A DNA stretch of 64,000 nt, taken from Udeniomyces pyricola. Lineage: Eukaryota; Basidiomycota; Tremellomycetes; Cystofilobasidiales; Mrakiaceae. Positions 22,242-36,500 of the stretch are shown here, in pieces. The stretch lies in the NCBI GenBank assembly GCA_039545295.1, contig BCIK01000008.1:574487-638486 (forward strand), in the 5' to 3' direction. Below the pieces are notes generated by a model, which was not told where the DNA came from, did no database searches, and saw only the letters and a list, made by a program, of their open reading frames with translations. Each line of letters opens with the position of its first letter. The first letter of the stretch is position 1. A program made the position numbers and the translations under genes.

Positions 22242-24227
22242 CTAGCTATCAGATTTGCCACCGTCGGGACCGCTGGGTTCACTCGGCGTTTCCTCCTGAT
22301 CCTCCTCCTTTCGAGGGACCTCATAGAACGTCGGTGGGTTGTAACGCGGATACGTATTCGGGTTCATCGTCGGTGCCGGGAAAGCCAAGGAATCCGTCGT
22401 CGTCGTGGAGACTGATGTCGAGGATGGCCAAGCGGCGGGGAAAGAAGGGAACGATGAGGAGAGAGGTAAAGAAGAGATGGTGATAGGTTGTCGTGAAGGT
22501 GATGATGATGATGATGATGATGACGACGATAAGGATGATGGTGGTGGTGAGGGGTATCGTTTTGGGTGAATCCAACCAGACGGTGCCAATGCAGATGCGA
22601 ATGCAGATGAAGGAGAAGAAGAAGCGGAAGACGTCTTCGACTTTGACTTTGACGGAGAATGTCCCTTCGGGGAAGGAAATTGAGATGGGATGGGTAGAGG
22701 CAAGGTAGATTTGTTGACGAGAGGAGGAAGAGGCACATTGGGCGGCGGAGCAGCGTAAAGGGAAGAAACCAGATGGGACGGTCGGGTCGATGAACCAGAA
22801 AGAGGAGAGAGAACCGGAGGGAGCGGTTTCGTCTTGTGTCTCAACGGCGGCGGCATATGACGAAGACGAGAAGGTCTCAAAGGGTCCGGCGCTTTCGGTA
22901 AACGTTGACGGGCCGCCCAAGCGACCGTCCCGACGATCGGTGGGAGTTCCGGCGCGAGTTCAAACGCGGGGGCGCCTGGGCGGTGACGTGTGGGGGGATG
23001 AGAAGGAGTGTAGGTGTCGGGTTGGGAGAGGAAGACTTTTGGAGGAGGGGTGACCCGGGAGGAGGTTAATGGGGATGGACGTGAAGAGGAGTCGGGCAGG
23101 CAAGGAAATGAAGGTCCTGCTGAGGGGGGTGGGGGCAATGATTGAGGTCTAACGGATGATATAGGTGAGGTTCGTATTGGTGGCGGTGGCGGTGGTGATA
23201 GCAATGGTAATGGTGATGGTGGAAGTGGTGATGGTGGCAATCGGGTGCGTTGTGAGGGAGGAGTGTCCTGGTCTTCTAGCGCGACAGAGGAGGGTGTATG
23301 AGGAGCGGCGTTACGTTCGTTGAAGCGATGAAAGGACGGAAAAGGGGTAAATACGGAATTTGAACTGATGTATTCAAATGATGCGGCTGAAGAGGGGTCG
23401 GGATCAAGAGAAGGAGGAGAGTCGGATGTAGGCGGTTGGGGAGGAGCGAAGGAATGAGCGAAGGAAGGCGACGTCCAGGGATTTAGTGGTGTGGATGTTG
23501 ATAAGGAAGAGGTTGATGGCAACGGTAGTTCATGGGATGATGATACGGTTGCCGTCGATGGTGATGGTGGTAATGGTGATGATGATTGAAGAGTTGACGC
23601 TTGAAAGACCTCCTTCTCGTCTCGTTCGGCCGGGGACAGAGAAGCCATTGAGCTCGTATCGACGGCTACGTCTACTGCTGCTGCTACTGCTGCTTCGGTC
23701 GTATCGATTGGTTTGCTTGGTTTGACCGGTTGATCTGTTGTGGTTTCTTCGATCGTTCCTTCATCGCTCATAGGCGACGCAGCCTCAACTATCCCAATGC
23801 CCGCATGCAAACTTCTGCTCAAACCGACCGTGACCGCACCCACCCCTGCCGACGCCGGTAAACCACAAGTTCCGCCTACAGCCAAACACAATTCGGTCCT
23901 CGGTCTTTTGGTGAGGACCAAAGACTTGATCGCGTAGGAACGCCGTGAGGGAGAGAAATGAAAGGATTGGAATTGGACGGCGAGCGGTGAAGAAGTCGAG
24001 CATCGGCAGGGGCGAACAGAGTGAGAAGAGTTGGTTCTTTGGAGAAGAGAAGTAGACCGGGATAGAGAGGCAACGTTGTAAATGCTCATGTTGCGGCTGG
24101 AATGACAGCTGCTGGTGCTGGCAGGGATGCTGGACGACGTCAACGGAGAGGATGAGCGTGAAGACGCGTTGGGCGCCGCTCGAGACCTCAATGATGCGAC
24201 TGATCGGGGTTGGAAGGACGTTTCCAT
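22242..24227 (-). CDS. Ser/Pro-rich protein of unknown function, possible mitochondrial presequence
   Basis: A single open frame of 661 codons, an exception among the intron-rich genes here. The start METSFQPRSVASLRSRAAP was chosen as the first in-frame ATG. The first 45 or so residues are rich in Arg/Ser/Ala with almost no acidic residues, which would suit mitochondrial import but could also be compositional. Most of the protein is disordered: Ser, Pro and Thr dominate, with poly-Pro and poly-Ser blocks (the poly-Ser block comes from a GAT-type repeat near 22500-22522, read on the other strand). Two less biased islands stand out: a stretch around AFELAPELPPIVGTVAWAARQRL and the acidic C-terminal tail after YPRYNPPTFYEVPRKE. 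I do not recognise the family. Undetected introns are possible. Confidence 0.6.
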   Translation of the reverse strand: METSFQPRSVASLRSRAAPNASSRSSSPLTSSSIPASTSSCHSSRNMSIYNVASLSRSTSLLQRTNSSHSVRPCRCSTSSPLAVQFQSFHFSPSRRSYAIKSLVLTKRPRTELCLAVGGTCGLPASAGVGAVTVGLSRSLHAGIGIVEAASPMSDEGTIEETTTDQPVKPSKPIDTTEAAVAAAVDVAVDTSSMASLSPAERDEKEVFQASTLQSSSPLPPSPSTATVSSSHELPLPSTSSLSTSTPLNPWTSPSFAHSFAPPQPPTSDSPPSLDPDPSSAASFEYISSNSVFTPFPSFHRFNERNAAPHTPSSVALEDQDTPPSQRTRLPPSPLPPSPLPLLSPPPPPPIRTSPISSVRPQSLPPPPSAGPSFPCLPDSSSRPSPLTSSRVTPPPKVFLSQPDTYTPSHPPTRHRPGAPAFELAPELPPIVGTVAWAARQRLPKAPDPLRPSRLRHMPPPLRHKTKPLPPVLSPLSGSSTRPSHLVSSLYAAPPPNVPLPPLVNKSTLPLPIPSQFPSPKGHSPSKSKSKTSSASSSPSSAFASALAPSGWIHPKRYPSPPPSSLSSSSSSSSSSPSRQPITISSLPLSSSFPSFPAAWPSSTSVSTTTTDSLAFPAPTMNPNTYPRYNPPTFYEVPRKEEDQEETPSEPSGPDGGKSDS

Positions 24228-24806
24228 GGCGTGATTTTGGGTGTTTTTATAAGGGAGAGGTGAGTAATCATGGGGGCAGTTGACGGTCGGAGACCAAGGA
24301 GACAAGCAGACCGGGATGAAGCGGTGAAAGAAGTTCGGGCAGGGAACCACGGGGGATATAAGGGTTGAGGAGAAGGAGTCAGACGGGAAGGGCGTCGTCA
24401 GTTGGAATGAGCAACCAAAGGGGGGATCGGCACGATGATGATGGCAGGGTCAGATATGGGCTGACCTTTGGATCGAATCATGAGTTGGCGGGCAGGGGAG
24501 GGAGGGCTGAGAAGGAGGGGTTGCACAGAGCGAGGCGAGGACGAGGACCGAAACGAGACGAAACGAAACGATAGGGGGAAGGAAAGGAAAGGTCGAAACG
24601 GAGACAGCAACCGCACAGATCCAAATCCAAATCCGATTCCCAAAAATCCATTTTATTATCATTAGCATTACTCGCTTTTTTATTTTTCCATATTAAAACT
24701 TTTCTCTTTCTCTCTCTCTTTCTCTCTTCATCTTTCGCTTCTCATGATCTTTTCGCCATTTCTTCACTCGGCATCATTCCAGCCACCCGTCTGTCTTTCC
24801 AAACAT
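24228..24806. other. Spacer between two minus-strand genes
   Basis: Promoter of the Ser/Pro-rich gene and 3' flank of the lipoate ligase gene. The frame of the orphan stays open to about 24350 but without an ATG. A short run of AAACG-type pentamers lies near 24550-24571. Nothing else was seen. Confidence 0.35.
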
Positions 24807-27446
24807 TTACATCATTTCCTTCTCCAACCAACGTCGAATTTCCTCCTGGAATTTCCCACTCTGTTCCTTCACCACTGCCGACTCTGCACCATCACTATCG
24901 TCATCTTCTCCCTCTTCCTTCTGGCCGTCCTTCTCCACCACCTCTCGATGACCCACTAGCATCCCTTGCTCTCCGAACCGTCTCCCAACCAACCACGTTT
25001 CTATGCCTTCCCTCAACGAACTCGACGAGGGCGGCGACGTCAAAGAGGAGCCGTCAAAATCGAGAGACGCAGCGGTAATGAGCCCATGCTTTGAAGTGAT
25101 TGTCGCGGCCTAGATGTACGAGCGAACGGTCAGAAAAAAAAACAAAAAAACAAGGAGCAAAGAAAAATGAAATGAAGGGAGACATTGTAGATTTGGGGGG
25201 GGGGGGCACATTCAGGAAAGAGGTGGGTTAGGAAACCCGGCATAGTAGGCGAAGAGAAAAACCAACAAGATATCAACATGGTCATTTCAGGTAAGAGAAA
25301 GGGGAAAATGCAACAGCAAGGTAGCAAATGACGACTCCATAGAATCACAACGAGAACGATTACCCCTCCCAAAAAAGGAAGGATTTGAAGTAGACAGGCA
25401 CAGAACGCACGATAGGTCCTACACTGGGTAACGTCGTCGCCATTTCGACGGAAAACTCGGGCGTTTGACCGTAGGCCCAGGTCCAGCTCTGGAAAGGCGG
25501 AGAAACATGATGAGAACAGAGAAAATGCGAGGACGGAGGAGGAAGTAGATGGAAGAGGAGGGATTAGTGCGGTTCCATTTTATGCTACTCCTTGTCATCG
25601 TCCTTCGGCCCCTTTCAACAGAAAGACAGAAACAAGCAACCAAAATAAATTGACTTAGAAAACCCCTACCTTGAGCTGTTCTGCTTCTGTGAGCACCTCT
25701 TCGATCCCTTCGAGCTCCTCCTTGACGTCCACGACTTCCGCGGCATATGAAGAGACGTTGTACGTAGCCTTGAATTCGCGGACGACGGCGTCGACGAAGC
25801 CGGCGTGTGTTACGTGAGGATGGGCAGCGGAGATGTTGGAGACGGGTGAACGGACGGAGTCGGTTCCTTTGCTGACAGTGAACGTCTACGCTCACGAAAA
25901 CCCAGGAGGATAAGGATGGAGAAGAAATGAGGAAAGCAGAGAGAGAAAGAGAAAGGTGGAAAACGGCATTGGAAGCACGACGAACTACAGTCAGAATGGT
26001 TTTCCTATGCTCACACACGTGTGAACAACCATACACTGAATATCGACAATCCACACTACTACTGCGCAAACTTACCTTTCCGCTCCTCAACGCCAACCCC
26101 AACGCGCCCAACTCGGCCCCGATGAGCATGGTCCCATGATGATACGCCCTCTTGGAACTGAGCTTATAAGCGCTACCGCTGATTTTCTTGCCCTCGAGGG
26201 TGATATCGCTGCGTTCGTTAACATAGGATGGAACGGAGAGGGGCGGGGCGTTGAGGGCGCGTGAGACGAGGGCCGCGTTGGGTCGTCGGTCAAAGATGGC
26301 TTTGGGAATGAGGATAGAGTAATTAGTGTTGCCTAGATCCTGTTTTTTTTTTTTTTTTTTTTTTCGAAATGTTTCGTAGAGTGTACAATTAGAACAAGGG
26401 AACAAGGATCAGTTGGTATAGTGAGAAAAGCTTGACAGATCAATGAACTACAACAACAACAACAACGAAAAGAGGAGAAGAAGACGTGAGAAGGGGAAGA
26501 GAAAAAGAAAACAAACATGATAGACCGTTCCTCCCCCACTTCTTCGTCGGACGAATGGAATGTCCCGCTCGCGAAGCAGCTTCAAGTTAACCTCTTTCCA
26601 AGGGTTCTTGATCACCCAAGCGAACGAATCAACAGAACAAGGATCCAAACCAACAAAGTTTATGTAGAAAGAAAAAAGACACAAAGAAACAATCACAGAT
26701 AACGAAGGTTAAAGACGTCAGGATGAGGTGATATCACATGAACGAGAGTCAGGTTGTTAGTTGGTATGGGTCCTCCTCCCCTTCCTTTCCTTCTCCCTTG
26801 ACCGATGATGTGAGTTTATGTGCGCGAAGTAAGTGATGGGTGAGTGGAGAATGAGAGCCGACGCGAACCTGGTTTCGACCGAGCACGACGCACGCCCGGT
26901 TGCGATACATGAACAGCATCGGGAGGGACGGGTTCGACTTGCGAAAGAGCCTTTTCTAGATCATAACAGGATGGGTCCCAAGGAAGGAAGAAACACACAC
27001 AAAAAAACATGGGGGGAAAGGGGATGATGGATTGGTCGTCTTGAGCTGATAGTGAAGAAGAAGGAGAAGAATAAGGCGAGCAAGACGGACCAGTCTTCAA
27101 AGGCGAGGTTGAACCATGGATCAGTCGAGGAAGAGATAAAGATGCGAGAAGGCGACTGATCAAGCCAAACATTGAGACCCATTGACGATTGGTGAGCATG
27201 GAGACTCCTTTTTCGGTAAATCAAGGAGCAGGACGAAGCCGGAGGGGTGTACACGACGAGCAGAAAGTAGCATAAGGATTAGGGATAGACGCGACTTACA
27301 TCGGACGAGATGTCGAGGGCCGAACGAGCCTCGGTCGCATAGCGGGCTGTTCCGAGTCGTTTGAAACAGGGACGAGACAGACGGAGGGTACTAGAAGATG
27401 CGCGAACGAATGGTGTAAGCGATGAAGGGTAGACCAGGGACGGCAT
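24807..27446 (-). CDS. AIM22: Mitochondrial lipoate-protein ligase / lipoyltransferase (Aim22-type)
   Basis: Exons in transcript order: 27300-27446, 27091-27155, 26869-26950, 26517-26606, 26076-26339, 25670-25885, 25423-25488 and 24807-25109, giving 410 residues. Exon one encodes an Arg-rich presequence without clustered acids, consistent with matrix import. The ligase core shows [56 protein letters not shown] and [21 protein letters not shown], all hallmarks of the LplA/LIPT family; the Lys in [10 protein letters not shown] is the predicted catalytic one. A C-terminal accessory domain follows ([11 protein letters not shown]). The enzyme attaches lipoyl groups to 2-oxoacid dehydrogenase E2 subunits and to glycine-cleavage H protein. 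The least certain junction is the last one, with donor GTAGGA after 25423. An acidic segment ([13 protein letters not shown]) lies near the C-terminus. Confidence 0.92.
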
Positions 27447-27927
27447 GTATGGGCAAAGGCAAATGTGGATGGGGGAGATGACGATTGAGTACGGAATGAG
27501 GAGAGACGTTCGTTGGGGCAGAGCGCAGAGCTCACATGTTACATGTCACGTGCCCCATGCCACATCGAGACGATCGTAGATGGTTCATCAAACCTTTGTG
27601 TTGGTTAATCAATACTGTATATATGAATGCTTGCTCAAGCGCGGGATCCATGGCTGTAACATTTCGTTTCGGCATGAGACGAATTTTGTTATGTTGTTTT
27701 TCTTCAAAATAATTGTTTTCATGTTGTGAGAATCAGGAACGATGATGACATCTGGAACAACCATGGCTGTATTGTAATTTTATATGTGTTGTCAGATGAC
27801 CTTTTTGATACAACTAAAGGAGGAGGGGATGGGGAGGGGGGGGGAGAGGATTCAAAGTATAACGGGGGAAGACGTCGACCTCGACACACACAAACACACA
27901 TCAACCTCATGGGACACAACCCTTCTT
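27447..27927. promoter_or_regulatory. Lipoate ligase promoter with E-box; LEU2 3' flank
   Basis: A 481-bp spacer. A CACGTG palindrome at 27547-27552 sits about 100 bp upstream of the lipoate ligase start codon, embedded in a run of CATG-like palindromes (27535-27565). Such boxes bind Cbf1/Pho4/USF-type bHLH proteins. The regulatory role is an inference. Confidence 0.4.
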
Positions 27928-30097
<2,170 letters not shown>

Positions 30098-30663
30098 GGC
30101 GTGGAGAAATGGAGGGGGGTGAGGGGAAGATGGTGATGGGATGGAAGGAGAAGGGGAGGCGATGGTCTGGAAGAAAGGGCGTTGGAAAGTGAGAAAGCGC
30201 TAAAGGACAAGGCTCATCTTTCGGTCCATGCCCCGAAGGCCGTGTATATATGATATATATATATACATATATACATATATTATATATCTTACTGGCTTGT
30301 ACCGCGTGCGAGTATGTTTGGATTGGGGTGCAGCAACTGTGAGAGGTTGGTTGCCTTGGATTAAGATTATCAATTTTTCACATATACGATATGTTATGAT
30401 AATCATGTCGCCAGCCCTTGACTGAGGGTTTTCGTTTGGGTACTAACCAATTTAATCATCTTCATCATGCATCAATGCATCAAACGATAACGTGACATCA
30501 ATATTCAATCCACAGCAACGCAGGACAACGGTTCAATCCTTGTTTGGCTGCCATTCATCCGTCCCCTTTGCTACAGAGCAGTCGCCCTTCTCACAGCAAC
30601 TCGCCGAGTTTGTTGCCTTCCTAGCTAGCACTCTATCCACTTCATCATCCACCCTTATCCACC
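30098..30663. other. Divergent promoter region of LEU2 and the following gene
   Basis: 566 bp between divergent start codons. It contains an AT-rich (TATA)n-like microsatellite at 30242-30290. No CCGG-type Leu3 site was confidently read. Confidence 0.4.
30242..30290. repeat. TATA/CATATA dinucleotide-like repeat in LEU2 promoter
   Basis: Imperfect alternating TA with CATATA units, about 145-190 bp upstream of the LEU2 start. It could contribute a TATA element or simply be a microsatellite. Confidence 0.7.
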
Positions 30664-32283
30664 ATGCCGTCCGTCCGCTTCACCAACCAGACCGACCAAC
30701 GCCTCAACATAAGTCTCAAGCAACTTACCGCCCTTCACTTTGAGGTTCGCTCCCCGTCGCGTCACGATCCTTCCTTATTTCAACCGGCGACCGGGTCCGT
30801 ATACGTAGCTGATAGCCTCCATTCGATGCCTACCATCTCTCGGCGCGTGCTACCGTCCATCGCGTTCGGTAGAATGATATCGCACCTGGTCAGACCGTCA
30901 AGTTCAAGGTGCATCCCTTAGTCCTAGTCTGCTTGACCTCCCTTCCTCTGACGTCATTCCCATCCTCGCAGGCAGCGGTCCCCTCTCCCCCGCCAGTCTA
31001 ACGTCCAACACAGACGACCCTCTTTAATACCTGGCGTTACTCACACCCTTATCTTTCCCGTTTCTCTGACTAAATTACCCATGATATCGACATCCATCGC
31101 ATACGTCAGCCCGGAAAAGTCTGGTTCACCATCGAAGCCGTCGTGGATGACGGCAAGGACAACCGATACTCGGTCCTCAAATCGACTGCGACGATTGCCA
31201 TCATCTCTGTCCGTCGTGCTCGTCCCTTCTCACACCTCTCCCCCTCTCCCCCTCTCCCCTTCGCTCCAACCGAAGAAACCTCCACAAGAGGAATGTTAGC
31301 TATCAGCACTTATCACTGACGTTGGCTGTCGGAACTTGTTCTCCTATCTAATGCGCAATGTTTAATCTACAGCTAGCGTTTGGCGTTACAGCCGTCACGG
31401 CCGGAGCTGCTTTGCTCCCTGACATTGCGATTCTGAGTGCTCTGGCCGCGTCTTCGAGTAGTGCTACCGGTATGGCGGCCAAAGTTGGCATGAGCGCCAA
31501 ATCAGCCCTCATCGCACATGGCGGGACGCTTGCCAAAATCTGTACGTCTCAATCTGTTTGAGATGCAACAGAATGGATCTCTTTGTTTGGAAGAAGCAGT
31601 GGGCTTTGGATAGAACACTGTCCCTGACATCCTACTTTTTTCGCTCACTTCTTTGTTCATCGATGGAAAATCATCAACGAATCTAACTTTACAGCGGCCA
31701 GCGCGATCCCTAAAGCCATATCATCCCTTTCCGCTTCCCTTGGCGGCCTAACACTTCTTCAAACCGAAGTTCTCTCCATTCTCTCCTCGCCCTTGACACC
31801 GGCAACACTCCGAGCAAAAGGGCTGCACATCCTCTCTTCTCTCCGCCGAGCCCATGCTGAGGACAAGAAGCGCAGCGAAGAGGACCGCGCGAAGGAACTC
31901 GAGGAGAGTCAAAGGTTGGAGACGCAAGCTAGGATGGTCGAAGTGGGGATCAAGGAACATGAAGGGGAAGAAGAGGTTAAAGGGAGTGATGGTCAAGTCA
32001 GGAGTACGGGTCCGGGAGTGGAAGAGAAAGGTGTGAGAGGAAAGTCGTTGGTCCGGAAGCACGGGGTGTATATTGGAGAGAGAAAGCACTATGAGGTCAG
32101 TGCCCGGACTTCTCCATCCCGTCTTAAAGAAAGAGTTTATCATTAACATTGTCATAACGTCCTGCCGGCTGAACTTTCTCTGCTTAACTGACACTCGACC
32201 TTGTCTGTAACCCTTGAAAGATCCGAAGCGTTGTCGGAGGTTGTCTTGCCATCTACGACGCCCACGGGAAATTCTTCCTGTAA
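30664..32283 (+). CDS. Conserved-looking protein of unknown function, Ala/Gly-rich centre
   Basis: Exons 30664-30744, 30873-30908, 31110-31208, 31373-31541, 31695-32095 and 32221-32283 give 282 residues. The N-terminal 70 or so residues look like a small beta domain (MPSVRFTNQTDQRLNISLK, DIAPGQTVKFK, GKVWFTIEAVVDDG). The middle is strongly hydrophobic and rich in small residues (FGVTAVTAGAALLPDIAI and following), so membrane insertion or packing is possible. A charged, probably helical stretch (about 195-235) follows, and the end HYEIRSVVGGCLAIYDAHGK looks folded again. I do not recognise the family. The third junction is the least certain: an extra exon starting at 31013 (TTLFNTW) was considered but breaks the frame. 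Confidence 0.7.
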
Positions 32284-33505
32284 CATCGCTTTTGAGCTTT
32301 TCTTGAATCACCATTTCCTTTCAACAGTGTAGCCATTATCCCTCTTCAATCCATCGTCATCATACTCGCTAGCTTCACATCTGGGCGTACATCTACTTTT
32401 CCCTTCGATCTCCCTTCGATCTCCCTTCCTATTCGTCTTCCTTTCACACTGAGAATACATCCCACCTCACGATACCCCGCTTAACTTCCTCCATATTGCC
32501 CTGCTCCATAACAACTCGGGAGCATTCTTGCAAACTCCTTGGCTCTTTCCTTTTCTGACTTATCGATCATCTCTCATTTCGCAACCGTCATCTCCACCCT
32601 CGCTCAATCATCATCTTTATCTCCATCTTTATCTCTCTCCATCCAACCCCCTGCTTTGATTTCCTGCATGTGACCTCGATCGGTCTCTGCGTTCATCATG
32701 ATCCCTCGACTGAATCTCCCATCGTCATGTTAGTACGTAATGTACCAACGCACATGCTCTAGTATCTTCCTCATGTCTCATCCCTTTGGTCCGTTCGAGC
32801 TTTATATATGCGTAGGTACAGTACACATGTATCAGTCCGTGAGACTCGAACTTGAATCAAGCTATGGCAATAGATTGATACGCATCCAACGTATCGCTTC
32901 ATACGTCTACGTAGTCATCACGAGTCACAGTCTCACCATGTGAGTAAGCATGTTTGGACGCGAGCTTGACTGGTATGCAGCAGCAGCAGAAGAAGATGAT
33001 GATGATGATGATTGAGGCAGATCGATCTATGGATGGAGGAATTCACGCGCGAGGCGACTAGCTCCAAGTACGCCTTGTCAGACCTTGCAAACGTGAAATA
33101 AAAGCGTGGATGAATAATTAAATAATAACAAAAGATTTGAGGGGAAGAACGAAATTGCGTACGTGAAGCAAAACGATGAACGCAATCGGAAGCTAAGTGT
33201 GCTTGTATCGATGCATGAATGTATGTATACCGGAACGACAAGAGGAGATGAGGATAGGAGCATTGCTTATGAGAGGACAGGACTATAGAGCCAAGTAAGC
33301 GATGTCATCAGAGGGAAAGAAAATAATCGCCAGAAGAGAAAGAAGGAAAGAAAGAAAGAGAAAACAAGCAACTAGAAACAACTATTGATCGTAGCCCAGC
33401 TATATATCGTCCGTCCAACGTTGGACCTATCTGGACCACCACCACCACTACCACAACTATTCCTCTGCCCACACCTTTGGTCCTTCATTCCCAACCCTTT
33501 CAGAT
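32284..33505. other. Convergent intergenic region
   Basis: 1.2 kb between two stop codons. T/C-rich on the left (32380-32650), with a (GAT)n run at 32995-33014 and GAAA-type repeats near 33340-33362. No coding signal. Confidence 0.45.
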
Positions 33506-36500
33506 CTACTGAACCAATCTGACGCCCCAGATTTCCTCTTCGCACCGATACCTCCCGCCTCGCCCTTCGCCCTTGGGGATGGCCTCGAACGGCTCGGCCC
33601 CTCGCTCAAACGGCACGACATGGTCGACGAGCGGAGGTGCATACACTTTGGAGGTCGTGATCCATTCGAGAATGTCCCGGACGTCTTCACCCATCGCATC
33701 GACGACTTTGAGTCGAGCAATAAAGGAAAGAAAAGAAAGAAGAAAAGTTTGAAGGGAGGAAGGGAAAAGGAAGAAAGGGAGAAGAGAGCGAGAAGGATGA
33801 GTCAATCCATGTTTTTTCGTCCACTAGAAAGCAATCAAACATCACAAACAGAAAGAAAGAAGAAGAAGAAGAAACACTGAGGAAGGAGGGAAGTCAATGA
33901 CGACGACTCACTTGGTCCCGCGCCCGAAGGAGAAACAACCGAATAATTGATCTGCTTCTTGTCCTTTTTCACAAACGTTCGACGAAGCGATCGGAACGAA
34001 TTCTTCGTCGCTTCCGACGCGGTTGGGGTCGAGATGTGGTCGGCCGAGGAAGGTGAGGACGAAGAAAGGGAATCGCCTTTAGTCGAGATGAAGCTGCAGT
34101 AAGCAAAGAAAAGAAAATGTGAGAACGAAGAAGACATCAGAGATAAGTTTGGTGAACAAAGGAGCGATGGGAAAGTGTATATTCGCCAAGATAGGCTAGT
34201 GAACGAAAAAAATTCCAAGTTGAAGGAGAAAATCAACGTACTGTCCGCCGGTGGCCATAATCCTCCTACTCGCATCATAAATCCTTCGACCTCCCTCGCA
34301 ATCGAGCACAAACTCAAAGCTACCCTCATGCTCTCCATTGACAATCTCGACGCTCTCCCCGAGACGAACGCAGCCATCTCTCAACCCACGGACGTGTTCC
34401 CTCGCCCATTCCTCCGAAAGGTACGGCGGCACTTGAAGGACGACAATGACGCCGCGAGAGATAAGTTCTTGCGCGGCTAAAAGGCCGACAGCCCAGTCGG
34501 GCGAGCCTTGATGGACGAGTAGACGAGCGGCAGACGAGGAGGAATGAGCAGGGGAAGTTGGGGAGGAAGAAGATGGGGAGGACGAAGAGGACGAGGTAGA
34601 GATAGTGGTTGCGGCCGAGGTGCCTGAACCCAATAGGACGAGCGCCCTTGAACCCCTCAACACAGTTCCTACCGCGCGATGAGCCGGAATCCCCAACAGC
34701 GGCAAGCTCGCAATCTCTTCGAGGCCGAAACCTTGGTCTTCTCGAATTGGAGGCGCATGGGCCAAGCATCGTCGTTCGACAACGACAAACTCTGCGAGCG
34801 CTCCGGATTTCCTCACTCCAACGAGGCCATAAACGAGATCGCCCCGGGAGAACCCTTTGACGCCTTCTCCCCACTCGAGGACTTTGCCGACAAACGCTCG
34901 GCCAGGAATGAAGCCCTTGGAACCATCGCGAGCCGCGAGCGCATCGTAGGCGTCGAGCGCGACCGCCCAGATCCGGACGAGGATGGCCGTCGACGAGAGC
35001 TTCTTGGGAGGGGGTGTATGCGCGCTGAACTGAACAGAGATCGTTGGGGTCGGAAGAAGATGAGCAGGCGTAGGTGAGACGGATGGACGACGAGACAGGA
35101 GTGAGGTTGAGGTACCCGAGGAAGACGGAAGGGAAGAAGAACGATGCGAAGAAGACACCATGATGGTGCTCATAGAAGTCTGAGGAATCCCGAGCGTATC
35201 GAGGGTGAGTTTCGAGGTGTATTTCGACGGCGTGTTGGATGGCTTGTACGCGCCCGAAGGGAGGGTCAACGTGCTGGTTGGATTATAGCCAAGGTAGAGT
35301 GACATTAGCAATGCTATCGATCGAACGGAAAGAGCAGGGAAAACAAAAAGAACAAGATGATGAAGAAGAAAAAGAATCTCACGAGTATCCGCTTCCACCA
35401 CTAATGCTCGTACCACCCTCTCCGAGAGCACTGCCACCCATGACTTGCGGCATCCTGTACGTGCTCACGCTGCCCAGCCCGACCTCGCTGCCTCCCATTC
35501 GCTTCCTGCCCCCTACCTCGCTCCCACCAAACGAACGCATGCTCCTAAGGTCGTCTTCACCTCGTCGACTACGCCCACTCTCGCCGCCGTACTGACTGCC
35601 CTCCCTAGACGCTGCAAAGCTCTGAGCTCTCAAACGACGAGACGCCGTCGTGTCATCGGGATCGCCGCCACCACTTCCCCTGAACCCACCATCTGACACG
35701 ACCGATCGAGGTGGAGGAGGGTAAGCTGACCCGCCGAAGCCCTGAGACGAGAGGACGGGTGAGGCAGGAGCCGAGGGGTAGGCCATCGAGGAAGCATAAG
35801 TGTCGATGAGCGTCGACGTCGGTCGAGGGAGGTAGGAAGATCCGAGTTGGCTCGAGGGAGAGCTACGATGAGCGTAAGAGGAACCGGCTCGAAGGTGTTC
35901 AAAGGAAGAAGCGTCGTTCTCGGGAAGTGGAGGGAAGAACATGGATGATCGATGTTGGTCGTGGGCGAAGGAGCTTCGTCGCGTAGCTGGGGCTGAGTAG
36001 GACGCGTGCGTTGGCGAGGACGGGACAGAGTAAGACGCCGAGGCGTGTTGATTGGGAATGACACTCCCAAGAGCAGGAACGATGACGGGAGGAGGAGCAT
36101 CGACCTCGGATCGGAAGGACGCTTGAGAGTATCTTGAGACGGAAGACGTCGTCGATCGAATTGACTCGGCTCGACCAACGACGAGGGCAGAGACTCGCTT
36201 GTGAGCGTTTGGGCTGGAGCCACCCCCGACTGAGGAAGGCGGAGGGTAGAGACCCGGATTCGAGCTTGACATGAAGGGGGGCGTCGAGGTGATGGGCGAA
36301 GAGTGACCCGTAGAGGGAGGCGAGTGGTCTCTGCTGTGGCCAGGCGAACCGTAGCCCGTGGGACTAGATCCAATGGGATGCCCGAGCGGACGGAGAGGTG
36401 GAGCATCTGAGCGATCGTCGGGATAGATAGCAGAGTAGGCGTCTTCGTTCGAATCGTTGTCCATGTTATCCGACTGAACGCGAGAGCTAGACTCGTGGCC

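Noticed and set aside
31013..31034. Possible extra exon (TTLFNTW) in the unrecognised 282-aa gene
   Set aside because: Its only good donor leaves phase 1, which breaks the following PGKVWFTIEA frame; skipping it keeps the frame.
35179..35383. Separate start for the MDR domain at MSTIMV
   Set aside because: Possible, but the GT..AG intron 35274-35382 joins the upstream frame in phase and the intervening residues look coding, so the fused model is preferred.
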